The notes under the pieces were generated by a model. The model saw nothing but the letters and a program-made list of their open reading frames with translations. It did no database searches and was not told the DNA's origin. Of a DNA stretch of 64,000 nt, positions 36,776-46,997 are shown piece after piece (position 1 is the first letter of the stretch; each line of letters opens with the position of its first letter). The stretch comes from Corynebacterium sp. ACRPS (GTDB lineage Bacteria > Actinomycetota > Actinomycetes > Mycobacteriales > Mycobacteriaceae): the NCBI RefSeq assembly GCF_022346005.1, contig NZ_JAKRMY010000011.1, positions 1-64,000 on the forward strand. Reading direction: 5' to 3'. A program made the position numbers and the translations under genes.

Positions 36776-36825
36776 TATTGGTAACCAGGAGGCTGTGAGA
36801 GCCCAAGGTTTTCAAAGAAGTGCGA

Positions 36826-37359
36826 TTACTGCTTGATGGCAGAAACCTCGAGCTCGATCTTGATGTCTTCAGAAACGAGGACGCCGCCGGTCTTGAGCGG
36901 AGCGTTGAAGTCGATGCCGAAGTCCTTGCGGTTGATCTTGGTCTGCGCCTCGAAGCCCAGGCGGAAGTTGCCGAATGGGTCTTCAGCGGTAGCGACCTCT
37001 TCAACCTTGAGGTCGACGGACTTGGTGGTGCCCTTGATGGTCAGGTCACCGGTGACGGTGCCGTTGCCGTCCTCATCAACGTTGACGTTGGTGGTGGTGA
37101 AGGAAAGCTCTGGGTACTCCTCCACGTTGAAGAAGTCTTCGTTCTTTACGTGGCCATCGCGGTCCTCGTTGCCGGTGGAGATGGAAGCAGCCTTGATGGT
37201 GGCCTCTGCGGTGGAGTCAGCGATGTTCTCGGCGACGTTGATGGTGCCGTCGAACTCACCGAAGTTGCCGCGCACCTTGGTAACCATGGCGTGCTTGGTA
37301 ACGAATCCGATGACGGTGTGCTCTTTGTCGATGGTGTAGGTACCTGCTGCGAGGGACAT
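36826..37359 (-). CDS. YceI family lipid-binding-type protein
   Basis: This 177-residue protein has the YceI beta-barrel (lipocalin-like) pattern: AGTYTIDKEHTVIGFVTKHAMVTKVRGNFGEFDGTI and a middle GDLTIKGTTKSVDLKVE. Members bind long isoprenoid chains in a central cavity. No signal peptide is present, so it is predicted cytoplasmic. It is followed by its own terminator and separated from murJ, suggesting a single-gene unit. Confidence 0.9.
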   Translation of the reverse strand: MSLAAGTYTIDKEHTVIGFVTKHAMVTKVRGNFGEFDGTINVAENIADSTAEATIKAASISTGNEDRDGHVKNEDFFNVEEYPELSFTTTNVNVDEDGNGTVTGDLTIKGTTKSVDLKVEEVATAEDPFGNFRLGFEAQTKINRKDFGIDFNAPLKTGGVLVSEDIKIELEVSAIKQ

Positions 37360-37470
37360 GGTTGTTTCTCCTAACGTTGTTGTTGATGTAACACCAACTA
37401 CGATACCCGATTGGGCGTTTTAGTCAAGCCTTGAAGTAAAAATTCTTTTTCCAACCCGCTGACCTCGGCA

Positions 37471-40400
37471 TTAAGGATGGCCTACAAGCTGGACCTCCCC
37501 CAGTGTAACCTCTTTTGCCTTAGGCAGTTCCGTGATGACTATGAGCGCGGCATCGAATTGTTGGGGCGCTTCTTTTAGCTCCAGCTCCTCGTTTAAGTGC
37601 TTGAACTTTCCTTCCGCCAATTTGGGAAGAGAGCTCAGCTGCGGGTGCTTCGGATCGAAATCGTCTTTATTAACGCCATAGATTTCGTAGTGCGCGCCAT
37701 TGGACCTGGTGTGGGTCACGGTCATGACAGAAAGGTGGGCCGGGTTATCCAGGGTGACCAAGGCGCCGGAACCGGATTCCTTCGTGGACCAGGTGGTGAT
37801 CGTCTTGCCATCGATAAGCTGCTCATTATCCTCGCCATCTGGCACCGTGATGGCGGATGATTCCTTGAGGTGCACTGGCGGGGTATCCGGGATCATCGTG
37901 GAGCCCTGCACGGTTTCGGTAACCGAACTGGTCTTTTCTACATCGCTGAGCAGGGACATCACCCACGTCGTCAGCGCCGCCATGCCCACGACGAAGATGG
38001 TGGCGAAAATGCCGATGACCACGACGCCAGAGCCCGAGTAACCGCGGCCGCCAAAGCCGGGTTCTTGCTTCGGATCCTCTTCCTGCGTGGGCTCATCTTC
38101 AACGACCACGGGGAGGGCCTCCGTCTTTTCTTCCTGCTCTTCCGGGGCAAATTCGCGCAGGCGCTTGGCGATGCCCGCCGAGGTCAGCCCCTCCGCCTCC
38201 TGCAGCTCTTCCAGCTTCTCTTCGCGGGTCTCTGCATCCGCAGCATCAAAGGCCAGCCGTGCCTCTTCGAGGCGCTCTGCGGCCTCATCGGCGGTGAGAT
38301 TGGCGTCATCGGAAATATCGCGCAGCTTCTTCGGCGATGGTTCGGTCGATTCAACCAGCATGCTTAGCGCGGAGCTGAGGGCCTCGCGGTCGCTTTCTGC
38401 AGACGTCCCATCCAGCACCGCGGGGAAGGCAACCTTGACGATGCCGGAGGTGGATACGCGGAAGCGGTCGCGGTGCTCCACGCCGAGGATGAGGCCGGCG
38501 TCGTGGGCCGTGGCGGCATCGGCAAACAGCGGCGCGGTAGCGCGGGCAACGGAATTGGGATCGAGGTTATCTGCCTCTGCCACCTGCTTGAGGGAGGTGC
38601 CCTCAAACCAATCCGCCACCACCAGGCAGCCGGTGCGGTAGGACAAAATCTCGATATTATCCGCCATGGTCTCTAGGTTGAGCTCGGCCAAACGCCGCGT
38701 ATTGCGGGAGATTTCGGCGGAGCGGCGGGCAGAGACCGTGGGCGTCGACGGCGCGATGGGTGCCTGGGTATTGGTATCGACGAACGTCAGCGCCACGAGG
38801 CGGCCGGTGGCTTGTTCGCGGGCTTGCCAGAACCGGGCGCCGGATACAGCGCCGTGATCCTGCAGGAGGCGGAAGCGACCGTCCGATACGGGGGCGCCGG
38901 GGACCAAGCGCGGGCCGCGGACGATACCGGCGGACATTGGTGGCGGGACCAAGGTGGCATTGAAGGAATCCTGTGTATAGACCGGCTGGATTTCCTGCAG
39001 GTCTGGTTCCTCGACCTCGATGGCCTTGGAATTGTCCACCGTGATGAACCGGGACATTCCCGGGATGCGCTGGAGGGCGCGCGCCAGGTTCTGCACCTCG
39101 GGCAGGGAGGACTTGGACAGAACCAACCCAGTGATAATCACAAAGACGATGCCCAGCACGACGACATTGACCAGCGAGACGATCGAAGGCAGCTGCTCCG
39201 GCAAGAACAATTGCACGAGCCAGTACAGCGCCCACGAGACAACCAGGCCTACCGCGCCGGCACCGGAGGACCACAGGACCGTCTGGGTCACGGCCTTGCC
39301 GCCCAGGCTGCCCAGCTTGCGCTTGAGCAGGAAGCCGCCGATGACCGCACCGGAGACAAAGCCAAAGCCGTTGGCGGTACCGAGGAGGATGACCACCCGG
39401 TCTGGGTTGCTGGTCATCAGCGGTGCCAGCAAGGTCAGCACGATCTTGGTCAGCGTGATGCCGGCAATGATGAAGGTGGGCGTCCACGCCTCTTCCCTGG
39501 CGTAGAAAACGCGCAGGTGCAGCAGCACCAACGCATATGGGATCAAGGTAAAGGCGGAAAAACTGATGGTGAGGCCGAGCTGCTCTGCGCTATCCGCGCC
39601 GTAGGCGCCGTACTGGAATAGCGCGCGGGCGATGGGCACGCCGAAGCCCGTCATGAAAATGACGATGGGGATTAGCGCGATGAAGGTCAGCTTGGTACCC
39701 AAGGTGAGGTCGCGCACCACGGCATCGACATCGCCATCGGCGGCATTGCGCGAAAGCCGCGGCATGATGGCGGTCAACAAGGTCACGCCGATAACGCCGT
39801 ACGGCACCTGCAGCATCAGCCATGCGTTCTGGTACACCAGCGGCGCACCGGCATCGGCATACGCCGCCACACGGGAGGTGATGACGTAACCCAGCTGGGA
39901 GATGGCCACGTAGGTAATAATGGCCAGCGCCATGCCGCCGAATTGCTTGATGCGGGCATCGAGGCCCCACTTCGGGCGCAGGTTGATGCCGGCCTTGTTC
40001 AGGTACGGCACAAGGATAAAGCACTGCACGATCACCGCCGTGGTGGTGCCCAGGCCCAGCAGCATGATGTGTGGATCCGCCACCGGCGTAGGTTCGTGCG
40101 GGTCGAGGCGGCCTGGCAAAAAGCGATACGCCAGCAGGACGCTGATGGAGATGATGTTATTGACCACCGGCGCCCAGGCGCCAGGGCCAAAGATATTCTT
40201 GGTATTTAAGACCGCTTGGAAGAGGGCGAAAAGGCCGTAAAACAGGATCTGCGGCAAGAGCAAGAAGGCCAATGATGTTGCCTGCACGGCATTGGCCTTG
40301 GAATCTTCAGGCAGCATCATCCTTGTTAAGAATGGTGCGAAGATAACGGAGAGGATGGTAACGATGCCCAGGATCGAAAACGCCAGGGTAAAAAGTCTTC

Positions 40401-40908
40401 GGACGAAGGTTTCGCCGCGGTCCGAGTCCTCCTTCTCCGCGCGCACCAAGACCGGAACCACCAGTGAGGTCAGCACCGCGCCCAGCACGATTTCGGTGAC
40501 CAGGTTGGGGATCTGGTTGGCGCTGCTAAAGGCCGTACCCACAGTGGCACCAAGGGTGGCGCCGATCAGCATCTGCCGCAGGAAGCCGGTGATGCGCGAG
40601 AGCAGCGTGGCGATGGCCATCGTTCCCGTCGCGCGGATGACGTCCTGATTGGAGGCCTCGATCTCCGCATTGCGGCCAGTCAGCGCGGACTTATCTTCCT
40701 CAGGGGGAACGGTCGTGTTCTGCACTGAGGGGGTGGGCCGCTTTTCTGGTACCGGTGCGGGCGGAGAGGCGCGCACGATGCGGCCGCGCGCGCCGGCGGT
40801 AACCGGGACACGGTTTTCTTCCGCATTGGGGGCGGTATCCGTGGGGTCTACCGCGCCTGCAGGTGCCTTCTCCGCGTGGTGGGCCTGGCGGCCATCTTTT
40901 TCGGTCAT
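37471..40908 (-). CDS. murJ: Lipid II flippase MurJ with C-terminal pseudokinase-like extension
   Basis: The 1,145-residue protein has a Pro/Ala-rich cytoplasmic lead (1-90), a MurJ/MviN core of about 14 membrane helices (roughly 95-610), then a cytoplasmic kinase-like domain (about 670-880) lacking normal catalytic motifs. A further membrane segment (about 965-985) precedes an extracytoplasmic C-terminal domain. This layout matches actinobacterial MurJ, whose pseudokinase domain binds FhaA in mycobacteria. It moves lipid II across the membrane for cell-wall growth. Its order with DUF6049, nudix and cca is the conserved one. Confidence 0.93.
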   Translation of the reverse strand: MTEKDGRQAHHAEKAPAGAVDPTDTAPNAEENRVPVTAGARGRIVRASPPAPVPEKRPTPSVQNTTVPPEEDKSALTGRNAEIEASNQDVIRATGTMAIATLLSRITGFLRQMLIGATLGATVGTAFSSANQIPNLVTEIVLGAVLTSLVVPVLVRAEKEDSDRGETFVRRLFTLAFSILGIVTILSVIFAPFLTRMMLPEDSKANAVQATSLAFLLLPQILFYGLFALFQAVLNTKNIFGPGAWAPVVNNIISISVLLAYRFLPGRLDPHEPTPVADPHIMLLGLGTTTAVIVQCFILVPYLNKAGINLRPKWGLDARIKQFGGMALAIITYVAISQLGYVITSRVAAYADAGAPLVYQNAWLMLQVPYGVIGVTLLTAIMPRLSRNAADGDVDAVVRDLTLGTKLTFIALIPIVIFMTGFGVPIARALFQYGAYGADSAEQLGLTISFSAFTLIPYALVLLHLRVFYAREEAWTPTFIIAGITLTKIVLTLLAPLMTSNPDRVVILLGTANGFGFVSGAVIGGFLLKRKLGSLGGKAVTQTVLWSSGAGAVGLVVSWALYWLVQLFLPEQLPSIVSLVNVVVLGIVFVIITGLVLSKSSLPEVQNLARALQRIPGMSRFITVDNSKAIEVEEPDLQEIQPVYTQDSFNATLVPPPMSAGIVRGPRLVPGAPVSDGRFRLLQDHGAVSGARFWQAREQATGRLVALTFVDTNTQAPIAPSTPTVSARRSAEISRNTRRLAELNLETMADNIEILSYRTGCLVVADWFEGTSLKQVAEADNLDPNSVARATAPLFADAATAHDAGLILGVEHRDRFRVSTSGIVKVAFPAVLDGTSAESDREALSSALSMLVESTEPSPKKLRDISDDANLTADEAAERLEEARLAFDAADAETREEKLEELQEAEGLTSAGIAKRLREFAPEEQEEKTEALPVVVEDEPTQEEDPKQEPGFGGRGYSGSGVVVIGIFATIFVVGMAALTTWVMSLLSDVEKTSSVTETVQGSTMIPDTPPVHLKESSAITVPDGEDNEQLIDGKTITTWSTKESGSGALVTLDNPAHLSVMTVTHTRSNGAHYEIYGVNKDDFDPKHPQLSSLPKLAEGKFKHLNEELELKEAPQQFDAALIVITELPKAKEVTLGEVQLVGHP

Positions 40909-40928
40909 AGAGGATACAACTTCAACTT

Positions 40929-43160
40929 TTACTTTTCAGCCTTGTGATTTTTGCGTCGGTGACGGCCAAGCCGAAAGAGCGTAGCCAAAACCAGCGCGAG
41001 AGCGCCGGCTATGCCGGCAGCGTATAAGGTTACGATACCGGCACGTGTCTGCACCGAGATAGTGATGGGCTGCGAAATGGTCTGATCTTTAGGAGTGGCC
41101 AGCCACAGCCCAATGTCCGTGCGATCCGCATCCTTCGGCATATCAGCGGTCATGGATACAGTAATAGAGCCCTTAGCGGGAATACGGACGCTTTTGGGCG
41201 TGTTGAGCCGCGCGCCATCGGGGGCATCGTATTGCAGCTTCGCCTCCACCGGCAATGGCAGGCCATTTTCGGCCACGATGAGCAGCGGCGATGACTCAGA
41301 TACGCGGGTATAAACATTGCCCGGCGGGATGAGGGAGACGGAATCGCGCAGATCCCGCAGCGTATTGGAGTGCATCTCCATGGTGCGGGAAAAGGACTGG
41401 CGCGCTGCGGCGTGGGTGCTCAAGCTATCGCGATTATTCAGCGATAAGGAATTGAGGAGATCGCGGCGCAGTGGCAGCACGAATTCAGAGCGCGTCATGG
41501 TGATATCAGGGTCATCCACCACGATATTCATTAGCTCATCGGTATAGCGCGCCTGTTGCTCAACGCGGGCCAATTCGGGCTCCGAAAAGACCGCCGGATC
41601 GATAAAGGGGCTGCCGGTGGGAGCGTTCGGATCGCCCTGCTGCAATTCCACCGCGCTGATCCCGCGGGGACGGGAGTGGCCGGAGTCGAGCAAGTCTTCC
41701 GCGGCGGCGAGTGCATGCTCGGCCGCGCTAGGGTCTAAGTAGTTGGGAAGCTTGGCCACGGTATCTTCCCCGCCCGCGAGGCTGAGGGCCGCCCCGCCCG
41801 TGATGGCGCGGGACAGAGCAGAATCTTTGGCGTAGTCATAGCGCAGCTCCGGGTTGGAATAGCCAACCGTCTGCGGCTTGGAGCCGGTTTGGGATAGCAG
41901 GGCGCCGAGGGAGGCATCGAAAGTCGCGGCCTCGCCGGACCAGTTCGAGTTATCCGCAACAAGGGATGGCACCGGCAATTTTTGGTCAATATAGCCGGAA
42001 CCTACCGCCAAGATATTGCTGGCCGGGGCCTTGCCCAGGACGCGTTCGATGGTCTGGTTGCCGCGCTGCAAACCCTCAAAGACAAGGGCGGGATTATTAG
42101 CCCTTGCTACCGCAGAGGCATTCGCATTGGCCCAGGGCATGGCGATGAAGCAATCCAACTCGCGCAGGCGTTCCAGCCACCGCTCGGCATCATTTTTCGC
42201 ATCGCCTGGCTCCCCCTTGTCATCGTCACTGCCCCGCGACCAGGAATCGCGCAGGCGCTTGGGGCGATCGCCTTGGGCGGGGCGGGTGGAATTGACCGTA
42301 TAGCCTTGCGACATGCGGTTGACGGTATCGAGCAGCGCGGGGTCGATGGCCACACAGCCCGCCCCCTGCAGGTCATGATCCTCGTAGGTAGAAACCAACC
42401 TATCGAGGCGGCCGCCTTCGCGCAGTTCGTGCCCTAACTCATCGGAGGACAAGATGAGCTCTTCTCCCCCAAGCCCGCCGGGGACGATGTCTAGGTTGGC
42501 GCTGATGGGATAGACCACCGTGAGATCGTGGGGTTGGGAATCCTCGACTTCGTCGTGTCCTTCTTCTAGTGCCGTTTCTTCCGGTGCCTCGGTATCTTTG
42601 GCATCCGTGGGGCCCTCGTCAGAGAATTGGGCCACAAAGCGCTCCTCCGCCAGGCTCACCGCATCGCCCTCGAGAGTGCCGGTCAGGGTAAAGAGCAGCG
42701 GATAAGCGCCCGGTTCATTGATGGCCAAGGTGCGCTCGGCATCTAAGCCACTGGGCACGGTGAAGCTTATTTCCCGGGTTTCACCTGGTTGCAGCGGTGC
42801 GGTGGTCATGCCCGAGCCATAATAAGGAAAATTACCGGTGGCCATTTCCGTCCGCGCTTCTGCCGCATCAGCAACGCTATCGCCGCGGCGGCTAGTTACC
42901 TGCAGATCTTCCAAGGGCTGATCGGTGGGGTTATGCACGCGGAACCGCAGCCGCATGTCAGTGCCTACGGTAAAGGGCTGGGCATCGATAAGATCCAGAT
43001 CGGCGCGCTCCGGCCCGCGCGCTCCCAACCAGGCTTGGATATCCATCTGCTCGTCCGGAACAGAGTCCATTTGGGCCGCCGCGTTTGGTAGGAACAATCC
43101 CCAACCGGTAAGTACCGCGCAACCGCCGGCCGCAGCGAGTGATTTCAGGCGCTGGTGCAT
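40929..43160 (-). CDS. DUF6049 family secreted membrane-anchored protein
   Basis: This 743-residue protein has a signal peptide (KSLAAAGGCAVLTGWGLFLPNAAAQ), a large extracytoplasmic part and one C-terminal membrane helix (about residues 706-727) ending in a basic tail. The family is conserved next to murJ in actinobacteria and its role, likely in envelope biology, is not established. Its ATG overlaps the stop of the NUDIX gene (TAATG) and it is 20 bp upstream of murJ, so the three are one operon. Confidence 0.88.
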   Translation of the reverse strand: MHQRLKSLAAAGGCAVLTGWGLFLPNAAAQMDSVPDEQMDIQAWLGARGPERADLDLIDAQPFTVGTDMRLRFRVHNPTDQPLEDLQVTSRRGDSVADAAEARTEMATGNFPYYGSGMTTAPLQPGETREISFTVPSGLDAERTLAINEPGAYPLLFTLTGTLEGDAVSLAEERFVAQFSDEGPTDAKDTEAPEETALEEGHDEVEDSQPHDLTVVYPISANLDIVPGGLGGEELILSSDELGHELREGGRLDRLVSTYEDHDLQGAGCVAIDPALLDTVNRMSQGYTVNSTRPAQGDRPKRLRDSWSRGSDDDKGEPGDAKNDAERWLERLRELDCFIAMPWANANASAVARANNPALVFEGLQRGNQTIERVLGKAPASNILAVGSGYIDQKLPVPSLVADNSNWSGEAATFDASLGALLSQTGSKPQTVGYSNPELRYDYAKDSALSRAITGGAALSLAGGEDTVAKLPNYLDPSAAEHALAAAEDLLDSGHSRPRGISAVELQQGDPNAPTGSPFIDPAVFSEPELARVEQQARYTDELMNIVVDDPDITMTRSEFVLPLRRDLLNSLSLNNRDSLSTHAAARQSFSRTMEMHSNTLRDLRDSVSLIPPGNVYTRVSESSPLLIVAENGLPLPVEAKLQYDAPDGARLNTPKSVRIPAKGSITVSMTADMPKDADRTDIGLWLATPKDQTISQPITISVQTRAGIVTLYAAGIAGALALVLATLFRLGRHRRKNHKAEK

Positions 43161-43825
43161 TAGCGTGGGGTCGCTTTCCCTGCGTCGGCTTCCTTTCGTG
43201 CAAGATCGGGGAGGAGATCGTGCGCGATGCGCGCGAGCTTGCGTTCGTCCGCGTACGCCAAGTGCTCGATGAGTTCAGAAACGGGGATCCAGGACACCTC
43301 GGTAACCTCTGGATCCTCATCGTTCATGATGCCGTCCACAAAGCGCAGTAGGTGGTGGTGCACCGTCTTGTGGATGCGGACGCCATCAGAAACGAACCAA
43401 TAATCGATCACGCCGAGGTCAGCGAAAACCTCGCCGGAAATACCGGTTTCTTCCCATACCTCGCGCTCCGCGGTGACCTCCTTGGCCTCGCCATTTTCCA
43501 CGTGCCCCTTGGGCATGGACCACAATAAACGCCCGCGACGGTCTAGGCGCCCGATAAGAGCCACGTAGACGCGGGACAGGTCCGCTTTACCGTTGCCGTC
43601 GACGCACTCGGCCAGCCCAGAGATTACGAGCCCGCCCGCAGAGGTCTCATCGCGGGTCTCCATGACGGTGGAGGCGCCGTGATTATTGCCGCCGCGTTGC
43701 TGCCTGCGCTGCTGGGTGTTGCGGCGCGTGCGGTTATCCGGCCGCCGCCGGCGCCGGCGCCGGTTACGGCTACGGCCGCCTCCTTTGGAGGGGCCTTGCG
43801 CGGAGCCTTGTTCTTGGTTAGTCAT
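43160..43825 (-). CDS. NUDIX hydrolase
   Basis: This protein of about 221 residues has a very basic, Arg/Asn/Gly-rich N-terminal region (residues 10-50) and a NUDIX box [23 protein letters not shown], matching GX5EX7REUXEEXGU. Actinobacterial homologues next to murJ are termed MutT4-like and may hydrolyse damaged nucleotides, though the substrate is unproven here. I take the ATG at 43825. A TTG at 43834 is less likely because it would lie inside the -10 region TACGAT. It is divergent from cca. Confidence 0.88.
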   Translation of the reverse strand: MTNQEQGSAQGPSKGGGRSRNRRRRRRRPDNRTRRNTQQRRQQRGGNNHGASTVMETRDETSAGGLVISGLAECVDGNGKADLSRVYVALIGRLDRRGRLLWSMPKGHVENGEAKEVTAEREVWEETGISGEVFADLGVIDYWFVSDGVRIHKTVHHHLLRFVDGIMNDEDPEVTEVSWIPVSELIEHLAYADERKLARIAHDLLPDLARKEADAGKATPR

Positions 43826-43833
43826 CCCTGCCA

Positions 43834-43846
43834 ATCGTAGTAGACT
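43834..43846. promoter_or_regulatory. Overlapping divergent promoters of nudix and cca
   Basis: On the minus strand TACGAT (43834-43839) lies 8 nt before the NUDIX ATG. On the plus strand TAGACT (43841-43846) lies 7 nt before the cca GTG. Both spacings fit leaderless mRNAs that start at the initiation codon. Confidence 0.55.
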
Positions 43847-43853
43847 CTCACCC

Positions 43854-45290
43854 GTGAATTTTCAGGACACTCAGTTAATCGGCGTTCTTGCGCGCGCGGA
43901 GTCTACCGTGAACTCGCTCAGTGGCTTATTGAGCGGGCTGGTAGACAAATTCAGCGCGCGCGGGCATGCCCTCTACCTCGTGGGCGGCTCGGTGCGCGAT
44001 GCCCTCCTCGGCCGCTTGGGCAATGATCTGGACTTCACCACCCCAGCGCGCCCGGAGGTGGTCAAGGAAATCCTAGATGAGTGGGCCGAAACGGTGTGGG
44101 ATACCGGCATCGCCTATGGCACTGTGTCCGCCGTGTACAAGGGCCAGCAGATTGAAATCACCACCTTCCGCTCCGATTCCTATGATGGGCAGTCCCGCAA
44201 CCCCGAGGTCATCTACGGCGATAGCCTGGAGGGCGATCTGGTGCGGCGCGATTTCAAGGTCAACGCGATGGCCATTGAGCTGCTTGCCGATGCCACCTTT
44301 GAGTTCCACGATCCCCTTGGCGGCCTCCACGATGTGGCCAATAAGGTGCTCGATACCCCGGATAAACCGGAAATCTCCTTCCACGATGATCCGCTGCGGA
44401 TGCTGCGCGCTGCGCGCTTTGCGTCCCAATTGGAGTTTCACGTGGCAGACCGCGTGGTAGCCGCCATGCGCGATATGGCGGCAGAGATTCAGCGCATCAC
44501 GGTAGAGCGCGTCCAAGTGGAGCTGGATAAGCTCATGTGCGGCAAAGCCCCGTGGGATGGCATCGATCTGCTGGTCAATACCGGGATTGCGGATTACATC
44601 TTCCCGGAGATCCCCGCCCTGCGCATGACCACGGACGAGCACGCCCAGCACAAGGATGTTTACGCGCACTCGCTGAAGGTGCTGCGCCAAGCCATGGATC
44701 AAGAAGAGGACGGTCCCGACTTGGTATTGCGGTGGGCCGCATTGCTGCATGACATCGGCAAGCCCGATACCTTCGATAACACCGACGGCAAGGTTTCTTT
44801 CCACCACCACGAGGTGGTGGGCGCCAAGTTGACGCGCAAGCGCCTGCGGAAGCTGAAATACCCCAAGGCCACGACGGAAGATATTGGCCAGTTGGTCTAC
44901 TTGCACATGCGTTTCCACGGTTTTGGGGAAAATCAATGGACCGATTCTGCCGTGCGGCGCTACGTCAACGATGCCGGTGACCTCCTCCCCCGCCTGCACA
45001 AGCTGGTGCGCGCCGATTGCACTACCCGCAATGCCAAGAAGGCGCGGCGTTTGCAGCGCACCTATGACCAATTGGAGGAGCGAATCGAGGAGATTGGCCG
45101 TAAGGAAGACCTCGCGCGGGTGCGTCCGGATCTCGATGGCAACGAGATCATGGAGATCCTAGGCCTCTCCCCTGGCCCCGAAGTGGGACAGGCGTGGTCC
45201 TATTTGAAGGAAATGCGCCTGGAGTACGGCCCCCTCGAGCGGGAAGAAGCTATTGCGAAGTTGCGCCAGTGGTGGGAGTCTAAACAGTGA
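43854..45290 (+). CDS. cca: CCA tRNA nucleotidyltransferase
   Basis: This 478-residue enzyme has the class II nucleotidyltransferase motif [22 protein letters not shown], the [11 protein letters not shown] motif, and a downstream HD domain with [12 protein letters not shown]. It builds or repairs the CCA end of tRNAs. This matters here because the two tRNA-Ala genes lack encoded CCA. The GTG at 43854 is chosen because the promoter lies directly before it. The frame extends upstream into the NUDIX coding region, which is non-genic for this strand. Confidence 0.93.
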   Translation: MNFQDTQLIGVLARAESTVNSLSGLLSGLVDKFSARGHALYLVGGSVRDALLGRLGNDLDFTTPARPEVVKEILDEWAETVWDTGIAYGTVSAVYKGQQIEITTFRSDSYDGQSRNPEVIYGDSLEGDLVRRDFKVNAMAIELLADATFEFHDPLGGLHDVANKVLDTPDKPEISFHDDPLRMLRAARFASQLEFHVADRVVAAMRDMAAEIQRITVERVQVELDKLMCGKAPWDGIDLLVNTGIADYIFPEIPALRMTTDEHAQHKDVYAHSLKVLRQAMDQEEDGPDLVLRWAALLHDIGKPDTFDNTDGKVSFHHHEVVGAKLTRKRLRKLKYPKATTEDIGQLVYLHMRFHGFGENQWTDSAVRRYVNDAGDLLPRLHKLVRADCTTRNAKKARRLQRTYDQLEERIEEIGRKEDLARVRPDLDGNEIMEILGLSPGPEVGQAWSYLKEMRLEYGPLEREEAIAKLRQWWESKQ

Positions 45291-45886
45291 TGTTTGCCGA
45301 TAGATTATTTAATGCCCTCGAGCGCAACGATCCCGCCCCTGGGCAATTACTCGTGTCCGCACCAGGGATGTTGTCCCCGGAATTCGCCCGCTCCGTCATC
45401 TTATTGGTCGAGCACAATGACATGATGACCTTTGGCGTGGACCTTACCAAGCGCTCAGAGGTGGCCATTTTTAATGTGCTCCCAGAATGGATGCCCGTCG
45501 TTGCTAAACCGCAGGCGCTGTATATCGGTGGTCCGCTCAACCAGCAATCCGTCGTGGGCCTGGCGCAGACCAAGCAAGGCGTGGACCCAGATAAAGAAGA
45601 ACAGCTCAACCGCCTCGCACCGCGCCTAGCGCACGTGGATCTGCGCTCCAACCCAGAAGATATCGAGCCGCTGGTGACCGGCATTCGAATGTTTGCCGGT
45701 TACGCCGAGTGGGGTCCCGGGCAGCTGGAGGAAGAAATCGAGGCCGGCGAATGGTTCGTGGCGCCCGCCCTAGCGCAGGACGTGGTGGCCCCAGGCCCGG
45801 CCGATTTGTGGGCCGATGTCATGAAACGCCAGCCTATGCCCCTGCCGCTGTATTCCACCTATCCCGTGAATGTGGATGATAATTAA
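45287..45886 (+). CDS. YqgE/AlgH family protein (UPF0301)
   Basis: This 199-residue protein belongs to the YqgE/AlgH family (DUF179), seen in the pattern PGQLLVSAPGMLSPEFARSVILLVEHND near the start and RMFAGYAEWGPGQLEEEIEAGEWFV late. The fold is known, but the biological function is not firmly settled. Its ATG overlaps the cca stop (4 bp), so the two are co-transcribed. Confidence 0.9.
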   Translation: MMFADRLFNALERNDPAPGQLLVSAPGMLSPEFARSVILLVEHNDMMTFGVDLTKRSEVAIFNVLPEWMPVVAKPQALYIGGPLNQQSVVGLAQTKQGVDPDKEEQLNRLAPRLAHVDLRSNPEDIEPLVTGIRMFAGYAEWGPGQLEEEIEAGEWFVAPALAQDVVAPGPADLWADVMKRQPMPLPLYSTYPVNVDDN

Positions 45887-45912
45887 TTCCTAGCGGCCGG
45901 TATGTGATCGGT

Positions 45913-45918
45913 TACACT
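45913..45918 (+). promoter_or_regulatory. -10 box of a probable leaderless brnF promoter
   Basis: TACACT lies 7 nt before the ATG at 45926, so the mRNA probably begins at or next to the start codon. Confidence 0.5.
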
Positions 45919-45925
45919 GACCCGT

Positions 45926-46657
45926 ATGCGCGAGGAAATCCACAAGGGCATTAAAGACACGTGGGCGGTGGCTCTCGGGCTAATTCCATTGGGCTTGGCT
46001 TTTGGCCTCCTGATGGTGCAATCCGGCTTTAGCTGGTGGTGGACGCCCATATTTTCCATCGTTATCTACGCCGGCTCTATGGAGTTTCTCGCCATCTCCA
46101 TGGTTACCGGCGGTGTTTCCGCGCTGTCCTCGCTCCTTACCGGGTTTATGGTGAATTTCCGCCATATCTTCTATGGGCTAACATTCCCCCGCAAACGGAT
46201 TAATGCCCCCGTGGGCAAGGCCTATTCCACCTATGCCCTCACGGATGAAACGTATGCCATCGTCTCGGCGCTCCCGCGCGAGGAGCGGCCTACCGGCACC
46301 CGCATTTTGAGCATACAAATCTTTTGCCAAATTCTGTGGGTAGGCGGCGGCATCGTTGGCGCGCTCGCCGGCCAGGTAATCCCCTCTTCCGTCGAGGGAA
46401 TGGAATTCGCCCTCGTCGCCCTATTCGTTGTCTTGGCGATGGACTCCTTCCGCAACAATCAGGATCTGTCCCTACCGCTATCGGCCGCGGCCTTGGGCAT
46501 CCTCGCCGCTTTCATCACCCCGGGGCAGCTGCTGATGGTCTCCCTGAGCGCCTATTTCTTGTTGCTCATCATTCGCTACCTGTCACCGCGCGCGGATAAC
46601 GCGCTTACCTGGCGGCTGCAGCCCCTTCCCTCCACGACCGTGAAGGAGGATAACTAA
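45926..46657 (+). CDS. brnF: Branched-chain amino acid exporter, large subunit (AzlC family)
   Basis: This 243-residue membrane protein of the AzlC family has the opening DTWAVALGLIPLGLAFGLLM and the motif YAGSMEFLAISMVTGG, with about seven helices. In C. glutamicum the BrnFE pair exports isoleucine, leucine, valine and methionine. brnE follows immediately (stop and start are adjacent). No Lrp-type regulator gene is beside it here, unlike in C. glutamicum. Confidence 0.92.
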   Translation: MREEIHKGIKDTWAVALGLIPLGLAFGLLMVQSGFSWWWTPIFSIVIYAGSMEFLAISMVTGGVSALSSLLTGFMVNFRHIFYGLTFPRKRINAPVGKAYSTYALTDETYAIVSALPREERPTGTRILSIQIFCQILWVGGGIVGALAGQVIPSSVEGMEFALVALFVVLAMDSFRNNQDLSLPLSAAALGILAAFITPGQLLMVSLSAYFLLLIIRYLSPRADNALTWRLQPLPSTTVKEDN

Positions 46658-46990
46658 ATGCCGGACGGAGTCAGTTTAGGGGCGATTGCTGCAGTGCTCA
46701 TCCCTGTAGGCATCGTGACCGTCTTATTGCGGGAGCTTCCCTTCTCCGCGAAGAAGTGGATGAAGGATAGCGAGTTCTTTTCGCTGCTGGGCTTGATGAT
46801 GCCCGTAGGCGTCATGACCATCTTGGTGGTCTATGCCGTTGCCGGACAGGCGGATGGCACCGGCGGGCTGTGGCCGGTGCTCTTGGGCGTGCTAGTTACC
46901 GTCGGACTACACAAGTGGAAGCGCGATTCCGGATTATCCATATTCGGCGGTACCGCGTTCTACATGATCCTGGTGAACCTGGTGCTGTAG
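46658..46990 (+). CDS. brnE: Branched-chain amino acid exporter, small subunit (AzlD family)
   Basis: This 110-residue membrane protein has four hydrophobic segments, with LLRELPFSAKKWMK in the first loop typical of AzlD. It works as the small partner of BrnF. It starts directly after the brnF stop and ends 7 bp before a convergent small gene. Confidence 0.9.
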   Translation: MPDGVSLGAIAAVLIPVGIVTVLLRELPFSAKKWMKDSEFFSLLGLMMPVGVMTILVVYAVAGQADGTGGLWPVLLGVLVTVGLHKWKRDSGLSIFGGTAFYMILVNLVL

Positions 46991-46997
46991 GCCGCGG

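Larger units (their letters stand above)
36293..36825. other. AT-rich non-coding region with repeat array
   Basis: This 533-bp region between the AlbA_2 gene and yceI is clearly more AT-rich than its surroundings. It contains the AAGTTGTTT-type repeats (36305-36670) and the yceI terminator (36733-36775). I see no gene in it. Confidence 0.75.
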
